A stretch of DNA of 25,592 bases from JACRBK01 sp964427955 (GTDB taxonomy: Bacteria > Chloroflexota > Anaerolineae > Aggregatilineales > Aggregatilineaceae), in assembly GCA_964427955.1 (NCBI GenBank), contig CAYRWY010000029.1, positions 1 to 25,592 on the forward strand. Direction: 5' to 3'. The translations under genes were made by a program, and so were the position numbers. Every line of letters begins with the position of its first letter. Position 1 is the stretch's first letter. This document shows positions 16,190 to 23,242 of this stretch, piece after piece. A model generated the notes under the pieces. That model made no database searches. It worked only from the letters and a program-made list of their open reading frames with translations, and was not told the DNA's origin.

Positions 16190-17293
16190 ATGCACATCCC
16201 GAGGTTTCTCAGGCTCGGAGTCGGCGCGGCGGTCATGTGCACCGCGCTCGTCTTACCCTCCCTGGCTGTGACCGCGCAGTCGCCCGCGCTGACGGTGATC
16301 GCCAGCACCAGCATCCTGGCCGATGTTGCCAGCCAGGTGGCTGGGGACGCGGCGGCGGTCGAGCCGCTGTTTCCGCTGGGGACCAATGCGCACGAAGCCC
16401 AACCGTCGGCCCAGGACGTCGCCCGTCTGAGCGACGCCGATCTGGTCCTGGTCGTCGGAGCAAACTACGAAGAAGGGCTGCTGCCCGTGCTCGAACAGGC
16501 CGGTGGAAAAAACGTGGTCACGGTGTCGAACTGCGTCCCGATCCGTCCGGTAACGATAGGCAGCGCCGAAGAAACCGTCCAGGTGCAACCCAGCACCCAG
16601 ACCGGCGATCTGGTGGCGCAGTGTGCCGCGCATGATGACGCCGTGAAAAGCGCCTTCGGATTGGACGACGTCGCGCTGCCCGGTGCGCTGGGGCCGCTCT
16701 ATACCTTGCAATGTCCAGGTCATGGGGGAGGGGAAGCCGATGAAGGCGACGAGCATCCGGTGGGGAGCTGCGATCCGCACGTGTGGAACGATCCCGTCAA
16801 CGTCGGGTTGTGGACGCTGATGATCCGGGATGCGCTGATCGCTCGCGATCCAGCCCAGGCCGACACCTTTACCCGCAACGCGGCGGCCTATCTGGACGAA
16901 CTGGCGGTGACGCACCAGCAGATCATCGACATCGTCGCCCGCATTCCCGACGATCACCGTTACATCGTGACCAATCACCTGACGTTGGGCTACTGGGCGG
17001 CGCGCTACGGCCTGACCGTGATCGGAGCGGTCATCCCCAGTGGCAGCACGGCGGCGGAACCCTCGTCGCAGGATGTCATCGCCCTGATCGATCTGATCCA
17101 GCAGTACGATCTTCCGGCCATCTTCAGCGAAAATGTGGTCAGCAGCAAGCTGGCCCAGCAGATCGCGGACGAGACCGGGGCGAAGGTCGTCAACCTGTAT
17201 ACCGAATCCCTCAGCCAGCCCGGCGACGGCGCTGAGACTACCCTCCACTATCTCCTCTTCAATGCGACTGCGATTGCCGACGCGCTCCACTAA
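16190..17293 (+). CDS. znuA: ZnuA-type zinc ABC transporter substrate-binding protein
   Basis: This captures Zn2+ (or Mn2+) outside the membrane. The 367 residues begin with a signal peptide (1-30, ending VTAQ). Cluster A-1/ZnuA features: LTVIASTSILADVASQVAGD, FPLGTNAHEAQPSAQDV with metal ligand His68, CDPHVWNDPVNVG with His197, TNHLTLGYWAARYGL with His263, and LYTESL with Glu339 as possible fourth ligand. The family's charged His-rich loop is present in a short form, GHGGGEADEGDEH (about 178-189). An insert with several cysteines (about 115-175) is unusual. The frame is open from 16106, but that extension would place coding sequence over the promoter; ATG 16190 has AAGGAG ten bases upstream. 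No znuB/znuC partner lies in the window. Confidence 0.9.
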   Translation: MHIPRFLRLGVGAAVMCTALVLPSLAVTAQSPALTVIASTSILADVASQVAGDAAAVEPLFPLGTNAHEAQPSAQDVARLSDADLVLVVGANYEEGLLPVLEQAGGKNVVTVSNCVPIRPVTIGSAEETVQVQPSTQTGDLVAQCAAHDDAVKSAFGLDDVALPGALGPLYTLQCPGHGGGEADEGDEHPVGSCDPHVWNDPVNVGLWTLMIRDALIARDPAQADTFTRNAAAYLDELAVTHQQIIDIVARIPDDHRYIVTNHLTLGYWAARYGLTVIGAVIPSGSTAAEPSSQDVIALIDLIQQYDLPAIFSENVVSSKLAQQIADETGAKVVNLYTESLSQPGDGAETTLHYLLFNATAIADALH

Positions 17294-17304
17294 CGTCTGA
17301 AAAT

Positions 17305-17337
17305 TCCGGATCGGAAAAAGTTTTTTTCCGATCCGGA
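17305..17337 (+). terminator. Strong hairpin after znuA, probable terminator
   Basis: A perfect 15-bp inverted repeat (TCCGGATCGGAAAAA and its complement) with a 3-nt loop starts 12 nt after the znuA stop. The right arm begins with a run of seven T including the loop, so the A/T part is inside the stem and no separate T-tract follows. It separates the zinc block from the LacI-controlled operon. Confidence 0.7.
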
Positions 17338-17347
17338 TAGGATCTGC

Positions 17348-17401
17348 TTGACAAATATTGAAATTGATCTTAAATTGAAGATGTTGAGAAATCGATTTCT
17401 C
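17348..17401 (+). promoter_or_regulatory. Promoter and primary operator of the LacI-headed sugar operon
   Basis: TTGACA (17348-17353) and TAAATT (17371-17376) are 17 nt apart. The perfect 16-bp palindrome GAGAAATCGATTTCTC lies at 17386-17401, over the expected transcription start. The central CG and symmetric arms are typical of LacI-family operators. A leader of about 170 nt would follow before the regulator gene. Confidence 0.7.
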
Positions 17402-17523
17402 TGATTAGTGGCGAAAATCGCATTTTTTAATATTCTGGACCGCCCTCAAATGCGCTTGTCAGAGAAATGAGGGAAGAATAATCTAATCTGTAGTTTTTGA
17501 GCTAACTGACCCACAAAAAATAC

Positions 17524-17541
17524 TCAGAAATCGATTCCTGA
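17524..17541 (+). promoter_or_regulatory. Second LacI-type operator
   Basis: TCAGAAATCGATTCCTGA is an 18-bp palindrome with one mismatched pair and shares the AGAAATCGATT core with the operator at 17386. It ends 15 nt before the lacI-type start codon. The centre-to-centre distance to the first operator is 139 bp, about 13 helical turns, suitable for repression by looping (inference). Confidence 0.6.
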
Positions 17542-17556
17542 TATAAAGGTTTTTTG

Positions 17557-18579
17557 ATGACTACACCTACGCTAAAAGATGTTGCCGAATATGCGCAGGT
17601 CTCCAGAGCCACCGTGTCACGGGTGTTGAACAACAACCCCAGTGTGGACGAGGAAATGCGCGCCCGCGTGCTGGAAGCGATCCGCCACCTGGGGTACCAG
17701 CCCAACCGCGCGGCTCGCCGCCTCCGGGCCGGCTCGAACGACGTGCTGGGCCTGATCATCTCCGACATCGAGAACCCCTTCTTCATTTCTGTCGTGCGCG
17801 GCGTCGAAGACATCGCCTACGCCAACCAGATGAGCGTGGTGCTGTGCAACACGGATGAGGACCCCGAAAAACAGCGCATGTATCTGCGGGTTATGCAGGC
17901 CGAGCGCGTGGCCGGGCTGATCATTTCGCCGACCAGCATCCACGAAGATTTCGCCGCGCTGCGGCAGGTGGGCATCCCGGTGATTTTGCTCGACCGCCGC
18001 ACCGACGATTTCGAGGCGGATGCCGTGTCGGTCGATAACGTGGCGGGGGCGTACCTGGCCGTCAAGCACCTGATCGATCTCGGCTACGAGCGCATTGGCA
18101 TCATCGGCGGCTCCCCTCACCTGACCACCGGGCGCGAACGTTACGAAGGCTACCGTAAGGCGCTCGCCGCCGCCGGGATCAAGATCGACGACAAGCTGAT
18201 CAAGATCGGCAACTTCAAGACCGAAAGCGGGTACGTGCTGGGGAACGAGTTCATTACCTCGCCCCAGCCGCCGCAGGCGATCTTTGTCGCCAATAACCTG
18301 ATGACGCTGGGGACGATGCGCGCCATGCGCGAACACAACGTCCGGATTCCCCAGGATATCGCCCTCGTCGGGTTCGACGATATGCCCTGGTCCAGCGAAC
18401 TATGTCCCCCTCTCACTGCCGTCTCGCAGCCGACCTACGAACTGGGACAGGAAACCGTGCAGCTATTGCTGCGCCGCCTGGCCGATCCCCAGGCCCCGAT
18501 CCGAACGGTGACTTTGCAGCCGCGTCTCGTCGTACGGGAGTCATGCGGCGCGCTGCTGCGACGGAGGAGTGAGTCGTGA
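17557..18579 (+). CDS. LacI-family transcriptional regulator
   Basis: This is a 340-residue repressor of the local sugar operon. Residues 1-58 are the LacI headpiece: TLKDVAEYAQVSRATVSRVLNN is the helix-turn-helix, ending with the hinge YQPNRAARRLRAGSND. The sugar-binding core follows (LGLIISDIENPFFISVVRGVEDIA, GIPVILLDRR, YLAVKHLIDLGYERIGIIGGS, PQAIFVANNLMTLGTMRAMRE, ALVGFDDMPWS). A TTG lies one codon before the ATG at 17557; the ATG is preferred, with AAAGG at 17546-17550. Two matching operators lie upstream, so it very likely represses itself and the downstream importer. Its stop overlaps the ATPase start. Confidence 0.93.
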   Translation: MTTPTLKDVAEYAQVSRATVSRVLNNNPSVDEEMRARVLEAIRHLGYQPNRAARRLRAGSNDVLGLIISDIENPFFISVVRGVEDIAYANQMSVVLCNTDEDPEKQRMYLRVMQAERVAGLIISPTSIHEDFAALRQVGIPVILLDRRTDDFEADAVSVDNVAGAYLAVKHLIDLGYERIGIIGGSPHLTTGRERYEGYRKALAAAGIKIDDKLIKIGNFKTESGYVLGNEFITSPQPPQAIFVANNLMTLGTMRAMREHNVRIPQDIALVGFDDMPWSSELCPPLTAVSQPTYELGQETVQLLLRRLADPQAPIRTVTLQPRLVVRESCGALLRRRSES

Positions 18580-20180
18580 TGGTGTCGAGTGAACCTCTCT
18601 CGGCGGTGGGGACTGCCGAAACCGAAGTTATCCTGAGCATGAAGAATATCACCAAGCGTTTTCCCGGCGTCCTGGCGCTCAACAATGTGAGCTTCGACGT
18701 GCACGCGGGCGAAGTCCACTGCCTGGTGGGCGAAAATGGCGCGGGAAAATCCACGCTGATGAACATCATGAGCGGGGTCTATCCCAGTTTCGAAGGGCAA
18801 ATCCATCTGAATGGACACCCGGTCAGCTTCCACAACACGCGTGAGGCGCACAACGCCGGGGTGGCCATGATCCACCAGGAGCTTAACCTGGTGCCGGAGT
18901 TGACCGTCTACGAGAACATTTTCCTGGGGCGTGAGCATATCCTGGCGCGCTCGGTGCTCAACCGGCGCAGTATGCGGCGCGCGGCGGAGAAGCTGATGGC
19001 CGACCTGGGCCTGGACATCGACACCAACCGCCACATCAGCCGGTTGCGCGTGGGGCAGCGCCAACTGGTCGAAATCGCGAAAGCCCTCAGCCTGAACGCG
19101 CGCATCATCATCATGGATGAGCCGACCTCCGCTCTGACCGACACCGAAGTCGAATATCTCTTCGGGGTGATTCGCGGCCTGCGCGCACACAACGTCGGCG
19201 TGATCTACATCTCGCACCGCCTCGACGAGATTTTCACCATTGCGGATCGCATTACCGTGCTGCGCGACGGCCAGGTGGTCGGGACGTCGCTCGCCGAGCA
19301 TATCGACCGCCGCCAACTGATTAACATGATGGTCGGGCGCGATCTGGATGTCCTCTACCCCAAAGAAGACGTCAAGCTCGGCGAGCCGATCCTGAAGATC
19401 GAGAATCTCGAACTCCGGCAGGGGACCAATCACCTGCTCAAAGGCGTCTCGCTGCACGTCAGCAGGGGCGAGATCGTGGGGATTGCCGGGCTGATGGGCG
19501 CCGGGCGGACGCAGCTCTTGGAGACCGTATTCGGGGCCTATCCGGCTCACGCCGTGAGCGGAAAAATCTGGTTCGAAGGCCGTCCGGCCCGCTTCAATTC
19601 GCCCCATGCCGCCATCCAGCGCGGGATCGGGCTGGTGGCCGAAGATCGCAAGCGGCAAAGTCTGGTCCTGGAACGCCCCGTCAGCGAAAACGCGACCCTG
19701 GCCGCGCTGCGCCAGTTCATGATCCTGTCCAGCGTGATCAACCACCGCGCCGAATACCGGGCCGTCGCCCGCATCGTGCGCGACTTGAACATCAAGACGC
19801 CGGGCATCCGGGCGCTGGTCGGGAACCTGAGCGGCGGCAACCAGCAGAAGGTCGTCGTCGGTAAGTTCCTGCTGGCGGACATCAAGCTCTTTCTGCTGGA
19901 CGAGCCTACGCGCGGGATCGACGTCGGCGGGAAGGCCGAGGTTTACACCCTGGTTGGGCAGTTGGCCCGGCAGGGGACTGCCTTCTTGCTGGTGTCGAGC
20001 GAACTGCCCGAACTGCTGGCGGTATGTGACCGCATCTATGTGCTGTGTGACGGGCGGCTGACCGGCGAATTTGCGCGGGGTGAATTCGATCAAGCCACGA
20101 TTATGGAAGCGGCGACACGGTTTGCCGACAAACTTAACAATGGCACGCAGGAAAATACCTTTGAACAGGATGCAAACTAA
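18576..20180 (+). CDS. Ribose-type dual-domain sugar ABC ATPase (RbsA-like)
   Basis: This is the 534-residue energy subunit with two nucleotide-binding domains. The first has Walker A GENGAGKST at about 52-60, IHQELNLVPELTVYENIFLGRE, a degenerate signature RVGQRQLVEIAKAL and Walker B IIIMDEPTSALTD. The second has a degenerate Walker A, GLMGAGRTQL with Arg in place of the Lys, then GLVAEDRKRQ, signature LSGGNQQKVVVGKFL and Walker B LFLLDEPTRGIDVG. All this is usual for the RbsA/XylG/MglA family. The GTG at 18576 overlaps the LacI stop by 4 nt with GGAGGAG seven bases upstream; the ATG one codon later is equally possible. Confidence 0.93.
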   Translation: MMVSSEPLSAVGTAETEVILSMKNITKRFPGVLALNNVSFDVHAGEVHCLVGENGAGKSTLMNIMSGVYPSFEGQIHLNGHPVSFHNTREAHNAGVAMIHQELNLVPELTVYENIFLGREHILARSVLNRRSMRRAAEKLMADLGLDIDTNRHISRLRVGQRQLVEIAKALSLNARIIIMDEPTSALTDTEVEYLFGVIRGLRAHNVGVIYISHRLDEIFTIADRITVLRDGQVVGTSLAEHIDRRQLINMMVGRDLDVLYPKEDVKLGEPILKIENLELRQGTNHLLKGVSLHVSRGEIVGIAGLMGAGRTQLLETVFGAYPAHAVSGKIWFEGRPARFNSPHAAIQRGIGLVAEDRKRQSLVLERPVSENATLAALRQFMILSSVINHRAEYRAVARIVRDLNIKTPGIRALVGNLSGGNQQKVVVGKFLLADIKLFLLDEPTRGIDVGGKAEVYTLVGQLARQGTAFLLVSSELPELLAVCDRIYVLCDGRLTGEFARGEFDQATIMEAATRFADKLNNGTQENTFEQDAN

Positions 20181-20182
20181 AC

Positions 20183-21265
20183 ATGGGAACCACAACCAAA
20201 CTTCCGATCCAGCCGGCGACGGCCCAACAATTCCAGGCCATCGGTAAACGCGCGCTCGTCTTCATCTTCCGTTTTCAAAGCTTTTTTGGCCTGATCATCG
20301 TCTTTTTGCTCGCCATCTATTTCTCGCCGATCCGCAACGATAAAAACATCTTCTTGAGCCAGCGCAACCTGAGCAACGTCGCCCGCGACGTCTCCGAAAC
20401 GGGCATCATGGCGACCGGGCAGCTCATGGTCATCCTGATCGGCGGCATCGATCTGTCGGTGGGGTCGGTGGTGGCCTTGACCGCCACGACCAGCGCGCTG
20501 CTGCTCATGCGCTCCACGACGATTAACATTCCCCTGTTGGGCAGCCTCACGCTGTCGCACCTGTCCGCCGAACAGACCATTCTGCTGGTGCTGGGATTGG
20601 GGTTGTTGATCGGCTGGTGGAACGGCTGGACCTCGGAGCGCTTCCGCATTCCGGCCTTCGTGACGACGCTCGCCATGCTCAGCATCGCGCGCGGCTTCGC
20701 CCACATTTGGTCCGACAACATCGCCGTGCCCATCGCCTACAAGGCGGGTGGGGCCGATCCGTCCTTCGAGATTCTGCACCGGCGCATCTACCACGAGATC
20801 ATCCCGGTCCCCGCGCTGATCATGTTTGGCGGCGCGATCATCATGATGTTCGTGCTCCAATACACTGCGTTTGGGCGCTATATCTATGCCATCGGCGGCA
20901 ACCAGACGGCGTCGCGCCTGTCCGGCCTGGCGGTCACGCGCATCAAGATCGCGGCGTTCATGCTGTGCGGGTTCTTCGCCTCGCTGGCCGGGATCGTCCA
21001 CGCGGCGCAGTTGAATCAGGGCAGTCCCAACGAAGCACAAAACTACGAATTGAACGCGATTGCAGCCGTCGTGATCGGAGGGGCGAGCCTGTCCGGCGGC
21101 AAGGGCACAATTGTCGGGTGCATCGCGGGGGCCTTCATCCTTGGTATTTTGAGTAATATGCTCAGTCTCAACAACGTCGAAAGTAACACCCAACTGGTGG
21201 TCAAAGGGCTGATCACGGTGGGCGCCGTTGCGCTCCAGCAGTTCCGTCCACCAGAGGTGGAATAG
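20183..21265 (+). CDS. Ribose/xylose-type sugar ABC transporter permease
   Basis: This is an inner-membrane permease of the BPD_transp_2 family, 360 residues. A cytosolic N-terminus of about 30 residues is followed by hydrophobic helices and the family motif TGQLMVILIGGIDLSVGSVVALT. RIPAFVTTLAMLSIARGFAHIWS, FGRYIYAIGGNQTASRLSGLAVTRIKIAAFML (EAA-type loop) and AAVVIGGASLSGGKGTIVGCIAGAF follow. It begins 2 nt after the ATPase stop and 87 nt before the binding-protein gene. It forms one importer with the flanking genes. Confidence 0.92.
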   Translation: MGTTTKLPIQPATAQQFQAIGKRALVFIFRFQSFFGLIIVFLLAIYFSPIRNDKNIFLSQRNLSNVARDVSETGIMATGQLMVILIGGIDLSVGSVVALTATTSALLLMRSTTINIPLLGSLTLSHLSAEQTILLVLGLGLLIGWWNGWTSERFRIPAFVTTLAMLSIARGFAHIWSDNIAVPIAYKAGGADPSFEILHRRIYHEIIPVPALIMFGGAIIMMFVLQYTAFGRYIYAIGGNQTASRLSGLAVTRIKIAAFMLCGFFASLAGIVHAAQLNQGSPNEAQNYELNAIAAVVIGGASLSGGKGTIVGCIAGAFILGILSNMLSLNNVESNTQLVVKGLITVGAVALQQFRPPEVE

Positions 21266-21352
21266 CCTGCGGCAAAGGAGGGAGATTCGAAGCGTCAAGG
21301 CATAACGCCAACTCAGAAAGTCCGTTAAGTAGGTCAAGGAGAGGAAATTATC

Positions 21353-23165
21353 ATGCAAAAAAGAGCTTTTTTTGGTCTGTTGTCGATACTGATTGTCGTA
21401 CTCGCCGTGTTCCCGCTGACGGCGTCGCACAAAACCGCCGCCCAGGGCGACGGCTGGAAACCTTATACTGAGGATATGCTGGCTGGTGGGACCGTGAAGG
21501 AAGAGGCGCGCGCCGAAGGCCCGCTGCCCGCCAACTGCCCGGTGCCCGCAGCCAAAGACCATTATGTGATCGGCATGTCGCAGGCGAACAAGGCCGAGCC
21601 CTGGCGCGAAGCGATGGACAGCCAGATTGCCGCCGCCGCCAAAGCCTATCCTGAATTCGAAGTGGTGTTCCAGGATGCGGCGCAGGACAATGCCAAGCAG
21701 GTGAGCGACGTCGAGAACCTGCTGACGCAGGGCGTCGATCTGCTGATCATCTCGCCGAACGAAGCCGCCCCGCTGAATGACATCGTGAAGCAGGCGTGGG
21801 AAAGCTGCGTGCCGGTGATCGTGTTGGACCGCAACCTGGTGGACCCGAACTACTCGATGTTCATCGGCGCGGACAACGTGGCGATTGGGCGTGGTGCGGG
21901 CCAGTACGCGGCCCAGTGGTGCGCGGATAATGGCCGGACCGAGTGCCGGATCGCCGAAATCCGTGGTCTGGAAGGGGCACCGCCCGCCAAGGACCGTGGA
22001 GATGGGTTCCGCCAGGGGTTGGTGGACGGTGGCTTGAGCGAAGCCAACATTATCTTCTCGCAGAACGCCGACTGGCTGCGTGAACGGGCCGTGCCCGCCG
22101 CCGCCGCCGCGTTCCAGTCGAACCCGGACATCGACGTGCTGTACGGGCACAACGACCCGATGGCCGAAGGCGCGTACATCGCGGCCCAGGACGCCGGGAT
22201 CGACGTCAGCAAGGTGTTGTTCATCGGCATCGATGCCCTGCCCACCCCGGACGGTGGCATCATGTCGGTGCTCGAAGGCCGTCTCGGCGTGACCTTCGTC
22301 TATCCTACCGGTGGCAAGCAGGCCATCGAGTGGGCGCGCATGATCCTGGAAGAGAACGTCAACCCGCCGCTGTGGGAAGTGCTGCCCTTCGACGAAGTCA
22401 GCCCCGATAACGCGCAGGACGTCTGCAACGAATTTGCCTGCCCGAACGCCCAGGCTGAAGCGACTCCCGCCCCTGCCCCCGCCGCTGCGGAAGGCTGGAC
22501 GATGTACACCGCGGATATGGTTACCGGAACCGTGCTGCCCGGCTGGGAATATCCCGACAGCGGATCGGCGCTGCCCGCCAACTGCCCGGTGCCCGCAGCC
22601 AAAGATCACTACGTGATCGGCATGTCCCAGGCGAACAAGGCCGAGCCCTGGCGCGAAGCGATGGACAGCCAGATCGCTGCCGCCGCGACGCAGTATCCTG
22701 ACTTCGAAGTCGTGTTCCAGGATGCGGCGCAGGACAATGCCAAGCAGGTGAGCGACGTCGAGAACCNNNNNNNNNNNNNNNNNNNNNNNNNNNNNNNNNN
22801 NNNNNNNNNNNNNNNNNNNNNNNNNNNNNNNNNNNNNNNNNNNNNNNNNNNNNNNNNNNNNNNNNNCGATGGCCGAAGGCGCGTACATCGCGGCCCAGGA
22901 CGCCGGGATCGACGTCAGCAAAGTGTTGTTCATCGGCATCGATGCCCTGCCCACCCCGGATGGTGGCATCATGTCGGTGATGGAAGGTCGCCTCGGCGTA
23001 ACCTTCGTCTATCCTACCGGTGGCAAGCAGGCCATCGAGTGGGCGCATCTGATCCTGACCCAGCATGTCGTTCCGCCGCGCTGGGTGGTGCTGCCGTTCG
23101 ACACGGTGTCACCGGATAACGCCCAGGAGATCTGCAACGAGTTTGCCTGCCCGGACGCTAAGTAG
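21353..23165 (+). CDS. Sugar-binding protein with two tandem binding domains (interrupted by assembly gap)
   Basis: This is the receptor of the LacI-controlled importer, family Peripla_BP_4 (ribose/galactofuranose-type). A signal peptide (1-30, ending KTAAQ) leads into GWKPYTEDM and then domain A (about 58-366), which runs from LPANCPVPAAKDHYVIGMSQ to DVCNEFACPNAQ. A Pro/Ala linker, AEATPAPAPAAAEG, continues in frame without a stop into GWTMYTADM and a second copy, B, starting at about residue 407. Copy B is cut by 100 N and resumes at MAEGAYIAAQDAGIDVSK, ending in CNEFACPDAK and a stop at 23163-23165. The frame on either side of the N run differs. Domain A predicts 438 missing nt, which restores the frame and gives a protein of about 716 residues. 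AAGGAGAGG precedes the ATG. A single-domain protein of about 350 residues is the family norm. Confidence 0.85.
21524..22450 (+). repeat. Tandem repeat copy A (binding domain A)
   Basis: This segment recurs as copy B at 22571-23159, offset by 1047 nt (349 codons) on the left of the gap. DNA identity is very high, including silent positions. The 50-odd bases ending at 21719 and those starting at 22158 are exact matches to the two edges of the gap in copy B. Confidence 0.9.
22571..23159 (+). repeat. Tandem repeat copy B (binding domain B, contains gap)
   Basis: This is the second copy of the 21524-22450 segment. The left part matches up to 22766 and the right part from 22867. The middle, equal to 21720-22157 of copy A, is replaced by N. 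Confidence 0.9.
22767..22866. other. Assembly gap (100 N)
   Basis: Exactly 100 undetermined bases, a conventional placeholder length. Homology with copy A predicts 438 nt here if only two copies exist. More would be missing if further copies were collapsed. Confidence 0.98.
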
Positions 23166-23191
23166 ACTGAGCGGCTAAGGGAAAGCAGCGT

Positions 23192-23218
23192 TGAGGGAGA
23201 AGAAAAGCTTCTCCCTCA
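23192..23218 (+). terminator. Hairpin after tandem binding-protein gene
   Basis: A perfect 11-bp inverted repeat (TGAGGGAGAAG / CTTCTCCCTCA) with a 5-nt loop lies 26 nt after the stop, followed by a T-rich stretch (CTCTTTATTTCT). It may be a partial terminator between the receptor and isomerase genes. It is the third such purine-rich stem after a binding-protein gene in this window. Confidence 0.65.
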
Positions 23219-23242
23219 CTCTTTATTTCTGGGAGGATGTTA

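Noticed and set aside
17411..17428. Small stem (GCGA/TCGC) followed by T6 in the lacI leader as an attenuator
   Set aside because: The stem is only 4 bp; an AT-rich leader gives such patterns by chance.
18435..20195. Minus-strand open frame of 586 codons opposite the dual ATPase
   Set aside because: It is antisense to a gene with all ABC motifs and has no recognisable domain.
20177..22972. Very long minus-strand open frame (over 900 codons) opposite the permease and binding-protein genes
   Set aside because: It is antisense to two clear genes, runs through the N gap and has low-complexity Arg/Gly/His-rich translation; it is a codon-bias shadow.
22869..23165. Separate small gene or frameshifted pseudogene after the N run
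   Set aside because: The frame change disappears if the gap is 438 nt, as copy A predicts; it is the end of domain B.
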